Both the position numbers and the translations under genes were made by a program. The notes under the pieces are model-generated. The model worked only from the letters and a program-made list of their open reading frames with translations. It was not told where the DNA came from and ran no database searches. This document shows positions 1 to 6,145 of a stretch of 8,376 nucleotides of DNA, in pieces. Location: NCBI GenBank assembly GCA_017451665.1, contig JAFTNX010000079.1:1-8376 (forward strand). Reading direction: 5' to 3'. Every line of letters begins with the position of its first letter. Positions within the stretch are counted from its first letter, which is position 1. The DNA comes from Oscillospiraceae bacterium. GTDB lineage: Bacteria; Bacillota; Clostridia; Oscillospirales; Ruminococcaceae.

Positions 1-255
1 CATTTTGAAACTATGGAAGGTAACTGGGCTGTCAAATAATCTTTTTATAATTCTGTTAAAAAAGTTGTCAGGGATATTTCATTAAACGAAATTAGCGTTT
101 TGAGAGATGAACTCGGTGCGCCTTATTTAGAGCTTACAGGAAAAGCCAAGGAGCTTGCTGACAGGCTTGACCTTGATTTTGATGTGAGTATTTCACACAC
201 TAAGGATTATGCAACAGCTGTTGTTATCGCTTTTAAGAGAGGTGGAAGTATATGA
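1..255 (+). pseudogene. acpS: Holo-[acyl-carrier-protein] synthase, C-terminal part, interrupted by an in-frame stop
   Basis: AcpS transfers 4'-phosphopantetheine from CoA to acyl carrier protein in the cytoplasm. The 5' end lies outside the window. The frame ending at TGA 253-255 reads GNWAVK, then TAA (37-39), then a tail containing ISLNEISVLRDELGAPYLEL and SISHTKDYATAVVIAF, which matches the AcpS C-terminus. Family proteins have a WAxKEAFxKALGTG-type segment here, so the TAA falls on the metal-binding Glu codon, and the following ALGTG is also degraded (SVKKV) although the frame is kept. Most differences from the expected codons can be explained by G-to-T or C-to-A changes within about 50 bases of the window edge, so a contig-edge sequence error is as likely as a real pseudogene. 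The stop overlaps the next start (ATGA), showing operon coupling. The identity of the tail is secure; the intactness of the gene is not. Confidence 0.75.
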
Positions 256-1733
256 TTTTAACACCTGACGCTATGAGAAATGCCGAAAAATACGCAGTTG
301 ATTGTGGTATCAGCTTATGGGAGCTTATGTGTAATGCTGGATACGAGCTTTCTGAGGTTGTAAGAAAAATTGCATACAAGAAAATGCTCAAAAACGTTGT
401 TATCCTTTGTGGCAAGGGAAACAACGGTGGTGACGGATATGTATGTGCAAATCACCTTGTTAATAACGGATTGAATGTCAGCATTATAAACATTTTTGGT
501 GAGCCAAAAAGTGAACTTGCAATCAAGGCTTTTTCACAGCTTGACGAGAGGGTTAAATCAGCTGACGAATGGGCAATTATGAGTGCTGACATCATTATTG
601 ATGCTGTTTTTGGAACAGGCTTCAATGGTGAGCTTTCAGAAGATGTTATTGACATTTTTAACATTTGTGAAAACAGCAACGCATACAGAATAGCCTGCGA
701 CTGTCCGTCGGGGGTTGACTGTCTTAACGGAAAAGTAAGTGTTGGGACATTTCACTTTGATGAAACTGTTACCTTTCACAGCGAAAAAATCGGCTGTTTA
801 TTAAAGCCTGCAAGTGAATACTGTGGTGAGATTACAGTATGTGATATTGGCATTCCTTATGATTTGGAAAAATACAGCGACCTTGAGATTATTAAGCCTG
901 ATGACGACTTCCCTGCTGACAATATGCCAGAAAGAGCCTGTGACGGCCACAAAGGAACATTCGGAAAAGCTAATTTAATTTGTGGCTCAAAGGAATACAG
1001 AGGAGCCGCTTTGATGTCAGTTATGTCAGCATTAAGAAGTGGTGTAGGACTTGTTGAGCTTTTTTCTGACAAAGAAATATGCGACGTGATGTTTTCACAA
1101 GCACCTGAGGCGATTTACAGCGAAATATCAAAGAGCGATGTAGATACCGACATTTTAAAAATTATGAGCAAAAAGTCAACTGCAACTCTTATAGGGTGTG
1201 GGCTTGGAAAATGCGACAAAAAATTGGTTGAAGAAGTGATTTTAAAGTCAGATTCTCCTGTAATTGTTGATGCCGACGGAATAAATCTCATTTGTGAGAA
1301 TATAAATGTAGTATTGAACGCAAAGGAAAAGGTTATTTTAACGCCACATCCTGCTGAACTTTCAAGAATTTGTGGGGTTTCTGTTGAGGAAATCCTCAAA
1401 AACAGGCTGTTTTACGCAGTTAAAACTGCAAGAGAATTAAACTGCATTGTAGTTGCAAAGGGTGCTGACACCTTTATTACCGACGGACACACAGTCTATC
1501 TTAACTGTGTGGGAAACACGTCTCTTTCAAAGGGTGGAAGTGGCGACATTCTTGCAGGTTTAATTTGTGGAATTGTTGCACAGGGTGTTAATCCACTTGA
1601 AGCCTGTGCCTGTGGGTGTTACATTCTCGGAAAAACAGCAGAAGTATTAAGCGAAAGCTATTCGGAGCGTGGAATTGTTAGTAGCGACATAATTTCGGCT
1701 TTTCCCTATGTGTTCAAAATACTTGACATTTAG
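252..1733 (+). CDS. nnr: Bifunctional NAD(P)HX epimerase / ADP-dependent NAD(P)HX dehydratase
   Basis: This cytoplasmic metabolite-repair enzyme (493 aa, normal length for the fusion) epimerises hydrated NADH/NADPH and dehydrates the S-form with ADP (or ATP). The N-terminal YjeF_N epimerase domain covers about residues 1-210, with GKGNNGGDG at 54-62, GTGFNG at 121-126 and D150-CPSG. The C-terminal ribokinase-like dehydratase domain covers about 230-490, with HKGTFG at 233-238, GCGLG at 315-319 (usually GPG), DADGIN at 340-345, TPHPAEL at 364-370, KGADTFI at 403-409 and the nucleotide-binding GGSGDILAG at 428-436, which contains the catalytic Asp. Both active sites look complete. The ATG at 252 overlaps the acpS stop by 4 nt and has an AGAGG ribosome site 9 nt upstream. 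The acpS-nnr pairing is common in Firmicutes. Confidence 0.96.
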   Translation: MILTPDAMRNAEKYAVDCGISLWELMCNAGYELSEVVRKIAYKKMLKNVVILCGKGNNGGDGYVCANHLVNNGLNVSIINIFGEPKSELAIKAFSQLDERVKSADEWAIMSADIIIDAVFGTGFNGELSEDVIDIFNICENSNAYRIACDCPSGVDCLNGKVSVGTFHFDETVTFHSEKIGCLLKPASEYCGEITVCDIGIPYDLEKYSDLEIIKPDDDFPADNMPERACDGHKGTFGKANLICGSKEYRGAALMSVMSALRSGVGLVELFSDKEICDVMFSQAPEAIYSEISKSDVDTDILKIMSKKSTATLIGCGLGKCDKKLVEEVILKSDSPVIVDADGINLICENINVVLNAKEKVILTPHPAELSRICGVSVEEILKNRLFYAVKTARELNCIVVAKGADTFITDGHTVYLNCVGNTSLSKGGSGDILAGLICGIVAQGVNPLEACACGCYILGKTAEVLSESYSERGIVSSDIISAFPYVFKILDI

Positions 1734-1740
1734 GTGAATT

Positions 1741-2247
1741 ATGAATATCAGAGGCCTTGTTTTACTATTTGTTTTGATGACTTCAATATTTCTTTCGGGG
1801 TGCAGTAACGACGTTGCGAAACGACCCGATTTGAAATCCGACTATGAGTTTGAAGCCGTCATAAACTATGGTGACAAGGCTTTTAATATTTACTGCATTA
1901 AAAAATCTGAGCAGTGGAAATTCACATACAAATCCCCTGCCCAGCTTATTGATATGGAAGTTATTTTAGAAAATGAAAACTACAAAATCAGCTACAACGG
2001 GCTTGTTCAGGAAGGTTTAAGAAGTGAAATGCCCGACAGCAACATTTGTGATTTTGTAGCAAGGTCGCTTGAATACATCACCAGAGGAAAAGGAATTGAG
2101 TTTCACAAGAAAGACGACATAATCATAGGAAATGGCGTTTTTGACGGTGGGGATTTAAAGGTTACATACGATAAAAACCGCTTGCCAAAGGAAATTATAA
2201 TCGGAAAAGACATTGAAATTAAATTCAACGACTTTAAAAAAGTATAA
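1741..2247 (+). CDS. Small LolA-like lipoprotein of unknown function
   Basis: The product is a 168-aa lipoprotein. A hydrophobic signal peptide at residues 1-20 ends in a lipobox, L18-S19-G20-C21, so C21 should be lipidated and the protein held on the outer face of the membrane. The mature part is a run of short amphipathic strands (for example FEAVINYGDKAFNIYC, WKFTYKSP, KISYNGLVQE, LKVTYDKNRLPKEIII). This resembles the half-barrel of LolA/YdcC-like lipoproteins; the fold is inferred from pattern only. The location supports it: in Bacillus the acpS region also carries a LolA-like lipoprotein (ydcC) before alr. Here the gene starts 7 bp after the nnr stop, with an AGGTG ribosome site overlapping that stop, and no alr follows; a strong terminator comes next. 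The ligand is unknown. Confidence 0.88.
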   Translation: MNIRGLVLLFVLMTSIFLSGCSNDVAKRPDLKSDYEFEAVINYGDKAFNIYCIKKSEQWKFTYKSPAQLIDMEVILENENYKISYNGLVQEGLRSEMPDSNICDFVARSLEYITRGKGIEFHKKDDIIIGNGVFDGGDLKVTYDKNRLPKEIIIGKDIEIKFNDFKKV

Positions 2248-2277
2248 AAAAAATCCACTCATAAGAGTGGATTTTTT
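2248..2277. terminator. Bidirectional intrinsic terminator
   Basis: There is a perfect 13-bp inverted repeat (2248-2260 and 2265-2277) around the 4-nt loop ataa. The stem is six A/T pairs plus a TCCACTC core, so the transcript ends in a U-run whichever strand is read. It starts directly after the lipoprotein stop (2247) and lies 19 bp from the stop of the convergent gene (2297), so it can end both transcripts. Confidence 0.93.
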
Positions 2278-2296
2278 CTTTATGTACTAAATTAAA

Positions 2297-3172
2297 TTAG
2301 TCAAGTGTGATAACGTTGCCGTCAGCATCTTCAAATGTGATGTTAGCGATGTAGATATCAACGTCGTGTGTCTGAGCCCAGCACATAATTGTGAGGTAGT
2401 TTGTTTCAAATGTTGAGTTGAAGCCCTTGCTTGCAGCTTCAGCATCGATACCAGGTCTGCAGAGGAGTTCGCAGTATGCCCATTCGTTAGCAAATTCGTT
2501 GATGCTCCATTCAGCCATGTTACCGTTCCATTCCTTGTTGTTGTTAGTACCGAAAGCACCACCAACCCAGCCAGGAACCATCATGTCAACCATTGTGCCT
2601 GTGCCGTCGTCAACTGCGAGAGCATCCTTAGCAACGAGAACGAGGTCAACCTTTACTGAGAAGATGTTGTTCATCTTGTCTTCCTGTCCAGCGAAGAGCT
2701 TGTTCATGTCAACACGCATCTTCCAACCCTGACGCTTGTCAGTTCCGTCTTCATTCTTGAAGTAGAGTTCTTCGTCAGCCTTAACCATTGTAATGCCAGC
2801 GAGTTCTTCGAGTGAGAAGTTAACGATAGCTTCGTCTCCAGCGTAGCCTTCATCACCTGGATAAAGTTCGCTTCTAGCTTCGTTGAACATTTCGAGGTAG
2901 CTGATGTCTGAATCTGCTGTAAATGTGATTGAAGCTGTATCCTTGTTAGCAAGCTGGTCAACAACGTCTTCGATTGGAGCTGGTCCTTCTGGTTCTGGTT
3001 CAGCTGTTGTTGTATCTTCTGTTGTTGTTGTAGCTTCTGTTGTTTTTGTAGCTTCTGTTGTTTTAGTAGCCTTAGTTGTAGTCTTCTTGTCTGACTCATC
3101 TTCACTACCACAAGCTGTCATAACACCGCAAGTCATAACCATTGCAAGTGCCATAGCAAGTAACTTTTTCAT
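2297..3172 (-). CDS. Lipoprotein with Thr-rich linker and GGAFGTN surface domain
   Basis: The product is a 291-aa extracellular lipoprotein of unknown function. The signal peptide (1-20) ends M-T-A-C21, a slightly weak lipobox. Residues 29-66 form a Thr/Lys/Glu linker followed by a Pro/Glu stretch, typical of a flexible wall-spanning spacer. The globular part (about 67-291) is acidic and strand-rich, with GWVGGAFGTN at 201-210, several Trp residues and a terminal VDIYIANITFEDADG strand pattern (271-285). That pattern is reminiscent of carbohydrate-binding-module-like beta sandwiches, but this is inference. The same W-x-GGAFGTN motif occurs in the protein at 7090-7776. The start is ATG 3172, placed 8 nt after GGAGG (3181-3185); an in-frame TTG at 3187 sits on the Shine-Dalgarno and is rejected. 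Lys is mostly AAG and the codon choice looks biased, as in highly expressed genes. Confidence 0.88.
   Translation of the reverse strand: MKKLLAMALAMVMTCGVMTACGSEDESDKKTTTKATKTTEATKTTEATTTTEDTTTAEPEPEGPAPIEDVVDQLANKDTASITFTADSDISYLEMFNEARSELYPGDEGYAGDEAIVNFSLEELAGITMVKADEELYFKNEDGTDKRQGWKMRVDMNKLFAGQEDKMNNIFSVKVDLVLVAKDALAVDDGTGTMVDMMVPGWVGGAFGTNNNKEWNGNMAEWSINEFANEWAYCELLCRPGIDAEAASKGFNSTFETNYLTIMCWAQTHDVDIYIANITFEDADGNVITLD
3012..3083 (-). repeat. 18-bp tandem repeat coding the Thr-rich linker
   Basis: Three clear copies lie at 3012-3029, 3030-3047 and 3048-3065 (+ strand form starting gta(t/g)cttctgttgtt), and a decayed fourth lies at 3066-3083. In the lipoprotein frame each copy gives a hexapeptide of the type TKTTEA, building the spacer between lipid anchor and domain. 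Because the unit is a multiple of three, copy-number change would lengthen or shorten the linker without a frameshift. Confidence 0.8.
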
Positions 3173-3223
3173 AGTTTTTTCCTCCAATTTCTTTGAATTA
3201 AATCAAAGTTATTTACAAAATTG

Positions 3224-3252
3224 ATTATATCAAAAATCGTCTTTCATTACAA
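3224..3252 (-). promoter_or_regulatory. Extended -10 promoter of the 2297-3172 lipoprotein gene
   Basis: On the - strand there is TTGTAA (3252-3247, 4 of 6 to TTGACA), a 17-bp spacer, then TATAAT (3229-3224, perfect) preceded by TG at the extended -10 position (TGATATAAT). Transcription would start near 3217, giving a leader of roughly 45 nt before ATG 3172. Confidence 0.75.
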
Positions 3253-3255
3253 TTC

Positions 3256-3296
3256 ACTTTATGCACAATATTTTTCCACTTTATTGTGCATAAAGT
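3256..3296. promoter_or_regulatory. 15-bp perfect inverted repeat next to the -35 box
   Basis: ACTTTATGCACAATA (3256-3270) and its exact reverse complement (3282-3296) flank an 11-nt spacer. The repeat ends 3 bp upstream of the lipoprotein promoter's -35 and lies 74 bp past the ddl stop. No U-run follows on the - strand, so it is not a classical terminator for the ddl operon. A protein-binding operator or activator site centred near -60, or a 3'-end stabilising hairpin, fits better. Confidence 0.6.
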
Positions 3297-3298
3297 AC

Positions 3299-3312
3299 TA
3301 AAAACGTTTACA
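3299..3312 (-). promoter_or_regulatory. CcpA-type cre-like box
   Basis: The - strand reads TGTAAACGTTTTTA, which differs from the Bacillus cre consensus TGWAANCGNTNWCA only at position 13. It sits upstream of the inverted repeat and the lipoprotein promoter. Whether this organism's LacI-family regulator uses the same consensus is not known from the sequence. Confidence 0.4.
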
Positions 3313-3369
3313 AGTTTCGTAACATTTAAATAGATAATGAATAATTTGTTCAAAAATAATCATATCTAT

Positions 3370-4566
3370 TTACATTTTTGAGCCTTTTGCTCCCTTTGTT
3401 CCCCCACCGAGTTTTACACCTGAAAGAACATTACTGTCAAATGTATAGGTGATGTTTTCCTCTTCCCTGTCTCTCTTCATAGCAAGTTCAATCATCTTGT
3501 CAAGAAGCTTTGTATAAGGTGTACCGATTGGCTCCCAGAGGTAGAAAGAAAGGCTTCCAGGGATAGTATTGATTTCATTGAGCCAGATTTTCTGAGTATC
3601 CTTATCAATCATAAAGTCAATTCTTGAAACGCCATTACAGCCAAGACACTGGAACGCTTTAACTGCAAGTCTTCTGATTTCTTCACGCTGTTCTGATGTA
3701 ATATTTGCTGGAATAAGACGCTTTGTTGACGCCATACCCTTACTTCCTGAGTCCTTAGCGCCACCACCCATATACTTTTCTTCAAAGCTTAAGATTTCGT
3801 CGCTGTTTACAGGTTCTTCGCATTCTGAAGCTTCAGCCTCATCAACGTCGCCACAAACTGAACAGTTGATTTCCTTTAAGTTTTCAATACAGGTTTCAAC
3901 AAGAACCTTTGAAGCATAATCAAATGCTGTTGAAAGGGATTCATAGAGTTTTTCTCTGTCTGACGCCTTGGAAATACCGATAGAAGAGCCTAAGTTTACA
4001 GGCTTTACGATAACAGGATAGCCGATTTCCTTTTCGATTTCGTCCATAACAGCATCAGGATTATCAAAATCCTTAGCGAGATAGCATTTACAGTCGAGAA
4101 CAGGGATATTATTATCCTTTAATACTGTTTTCATAACATATTTATCCATACCCACTGCTGATGAAAGAACATCACAGCCAACATATGGAAGATTAAGTGT
4201 TTTAAGGTAGCCCTGAAGTGAGCCATCCTCAACGTTTGTACCGTGAACAATAGGAAATGCCACGTCAATAAAGTTTACAGTATTATTTCCGAATTTCTTG
4301 AACGGGAATTTGAGAAGTTCAACATTCTTACCTGTATTCACAAGAAGAACACGCTGGCATTCCTTTAAAAGTGCAGGCAGGTTTTTATAATTCTCAATAT
4401 CCTTGAGCATTTCGCCTGTATAGAATTCGTTATTTTTTGTGATATACACAGGCACAATATCATATTTTTCTGTATCAAGTGAGTACATAGCCTGAACAGC
4501 TGAAATAATAGAAATTTCGTGTTCTACGCTCTTTCCACCAAAAAATACACCAAGTTTGATTTTCAT
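3370..4566 (-). CDS. ddl: D-alanine--D-alanine ligase (ATP-grasp), membrane-Mur-ligase-linked subtype
   Basis: The enzyme joins two D-alanines with ATP for peptidoglycan precursor synthesis. At 398 aa it is longer than the usual 300-370. The N-domain has GGKSVEHEISI at 10-20 and HGTNVEDGSLQG at 108-119 (classical Ddl has HGxxGEDG). The ATP-grasp core has KPVNLGSSIGISK at 188-200, FEEKY at 261-265, RIDFMID at 315-321 and NEINTIPGSL at 330-339, which holds the Mg ligands E331 and N333. There is an acidic insertion around 238-256 and a Gly/Lys tail at 386-398. The start is ATG 4566, 9 nt after AAGGA; an in-frame TTG at 4584 is less likely. It is the last gene of a three-gene operon, 18 bp after the Mur ligase, so its dipeptide is probably passed straight to that enzyme. 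D-Ala-D-Ser or D-Ala-D-Lac activity cannot be ruled out from sequence. Confidence 0.92.
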   Translation of the reverse strand: MKIKLGVFFGGKSVEHEISIISAVQAMYSLDTEKYDIVPVYITKNNEFYTGEMLKDIENYKNLPALLKECQRVLLVNTGKNVELLKFPFKKFGNNTVNFIDVAFPIVHGTNVEDGSLQGYLKTLNLPYVGCDVLSSAVGMDKYVMKTVLKDNNIPVLDCKCYLAKDFDNPDAVMDEIEKEIGYPVIVKPVNLGSSIGISKASDREKLYESLSTAFDYASKVLVETCIENLKEINCSVCGDVDEAEASECEEPVNSDEILSFEEKYMGGGAKDSGSKGMASTKRLIPANITSEQREEIRRLAVKAFQCLGCNGVSRIDFMIDKDTQKIWLNEINTIPGSLSFYLWEPIGTPYTKLLDKMIELAMKRDREEENITYTFDSNVLSGVKLGGGTKGAKGSKM

Positions 4567-4584
4567 AATGTCATATCCTTTCAA

Positions 4585-6129
4585 TCAGTAATTGTCAGGC
4601 AGGTCGTTTTCAAGAAGAACAATTTTCTTTTTATCTGTCTGAATAGAATAAACTTTTTTCAAAGCGTCGTTAAGGTCTGAGGCAACATAGCAGTTACTCA
4701 TATCATAGCCTGCGTCCTTAACTCCGTCATAGATAGGTTTAGTCTGTTTTTCGCCTACAAGAACGATATAATCGCAGGCTGACGCAGATTCCTTACCGAA
4801 ATTATAGTTGAGTTCGTCCTGCATTGAGCCAAGCTCAACCATACCCGGAGTAACAAGAATTTTCATTCCGTCAAAATACTGGATAGTATCAAGGGCAGCC
4901 TTGGCACCACTCGGATTTGAATTATATGCGTCGTCAACGATAACAATTCCACCACGATTTACAAGTTCAAGACGATGTGGAACACTTTCAAGCTTTCTTA
5001 CCTGTGGGCGAAGCTTTTCAAGTGGAATACCCATCTTATGCGAAACTGCAATTGCACCTGTGATATTTATAACGTTATGTTCACCGATAAGCTTTGTTGT
5101 GAATTCACACACTTCCCCTTCGGCTGTCTTAACCTTAAATTCGCTACCACGTTCTGAAATTTTAATATCAAAAGCCTGATAGGTATTTCCATCTTTAAGA
5201 CCATAGGAAACAGCGTTCGGAAGTTTTTTATGGTTATGGTTTGTGATAGCCTCGCAGTCGCCGTTTACAAACAGAAATGCGTCATCAGTAAGGCTGTCAG
5301 CAAGTTCAAATTTTGTCTTTTTAATATTATCAATAGTCTTGAAGGTTTCAAGATGTTGTTCGCCGACAGTAGTAATCACGCCGTGATGTGGGTGAACAAT
5401 ATCGCAGATTTCCTTGATATCGCCTACATTTCTTGCGCCCATTTCACAGATAAAAATCTGGTGTGTAGCTTTTAATTTACCTCTGATTGTTTTTACAATT
5501 CCGAGAGGGGTATTATAGCTTTCAGGAGTCATAAGTGTGTTATACTTTGCTCTCAAAAGCGTATTAAGGTAGAATTTCACGCTTGTTTTTCCAAAACTAC
5601 CTGTAACGCCGATAATTTTAAGGTTTTTATTGCTTTCAAGAAGTTTCTTGGCGTCGTTTATATACCAGCGATTGATAGAAAGTTCAATCGGTCTGTTAAT
5701 AAGATTCGCAAGAAGAATATTGAGTGGCAAAAATCCACAGCCGAAAATTGCAAGAACATACTTCACATTAAGAGGTGCAAAGAAAATTCCCACGCAGGTG
5801 GCTACATAAATAACAAGAAATGTAGCTAAAAGCCTTTTTACTCTTGCAGTATAAACAAGAGGTTTCTTGGCTTTTTTAGGCTTTAAAAACAGCGAAACTA
5901 TGACTGCCACAACAAGTGTGAAAATGTCCATTTCAAGACTAAGAATAATTCTGAACATAAAAAGTGCAGCAATAATCACGCAAGGAACAATCCTGTTTAT
6001 ATTCTTTTTATACCATTTAAGCTGTTCCTTTGGCTTATAGGAATTAAGCTGAAACATATGGGTAAAGCTAATCATTCCCAGAACAGCTGTAATAAGCGTA
6101 ATAATTATCAGTGTTATTGAATCAAACAT
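4585..6129 (-). CDS. murF: Membrane-anchored MurF-like Mur ligase
   Basis: MurF adds D-Ala-D-Ala to the UDP-MurNAc-tripeptide. This 514-aa protein carries the MurF (COG0770) central and C-terminal domains: P-loop GVTGSFGKTS (174-183), ESYNTPLG (203-210), EMGA (229-232), GEQHLETF (256-263) with the following NIKKTKFELADSL, then DDAYNSNPSG and TPGMVELG. The first ~145 residues are not the usual UDP-binding domain. They form about five hydrophobic helices (roughly 5-26, 46-64, 68-83, 98-118, 122-144). The C-terminus ends in ENDLPDNY where MurF normally has a KGSR motif. ATG 6129 is chosen; the AGGGG site at 6140-6144 is 10 nt away, while a TTG at 6132 would have closer spacing and add one residue. 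Alternatives are the housekeeping MurF of this lineage or an enzyme acting on a lipid-linked substrate. Confidence 0.88.
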   Translation of the reverse strand: MFDSITLIIITLITAVLGMISFTHMFQLNSYKPKEQLKWYKKNINRIVPCVIIAALFMFRIILSLEMDIFTLVVAVIVSLFLKPKKAKKPLVYTARVKRLLATFLVIYVATCVGIFFAPLNVKYVLAIFGCGFLPLNILLANLINRPIELSINRWYINDAKKLLESNKNLKIIGVTGSFGKTSVKFYLNTLLRAKYNTLMTPESYNTPLGIVKTIRGKLKATHQIFICEMGARNVGDIKEICDIVHPHHGVITTVGEQHLETFKTIDNIKKTKFELADSLTDDAFLFVNGDCEAITNHNHKKLPNAVSYGLKDGNTYQAFDIKISERGSEFKVKTAEGEVCEFTTKLIGEHNVINITGAIAVSHKMGIPLEKLRPQVRKLESVPHRLELVNRGGIVIVDDAYNSNPSGAKAALDTIQYFDGMKILVTPGMVELGSMQDELNYNFGKESASACDYIVLVGEKQTKPIYDGVKDAGYDMSNCYVASDLNDALKKVYSIQTDKKKIVLLENDLPDNY

Positions 6130-6145
6130 CAATTTAAGTCCCCTT

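Noticed and set aside
37..39. TAA in acpS as a recoded sense codon
   Set aside because: TAA ends at least five other genes here at the expected protein length, and TGA and TAG also act as normal stops, so there is no sign of an altered code.
3012..3083. Short repeats as a CRISPR array
   Set aside because: The 18-bp units are contiguous, have no spacers and encode a linker in frame.
3173..3187. In-frame TTG starts upstream of ATG in five genes (3187, 4584, 6132, 6943, 7791)
   Set aside because: At 3187, 6943 and 7791 the TTG lies on or before the Shine-Dalgarno, so ribosomes would start at the following ATG; at 4584 and 6132 an ATG with an acceptable site is preferred.
3327..3372. 10-bp AT-only inverted repeat (TAAATAGATA) spanning the ddl stop codon
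   Set aside because: It has almost no GC, a 26-nt loop and no U-run, so it is too weak for a terminator and is expected at times in such AT-rich DNA.
4808..5179. Long open frame on the + strand antisense to the Mur ligase gene
   Set aside because: It mirrors the codon structure of a well-conserved gene, lacks a convincing ribosome site and shows no recognisable protein. The same applies to the + strand frames over 2418-2732 and 2904-3224 and the - strand frames inside the nnr gene.
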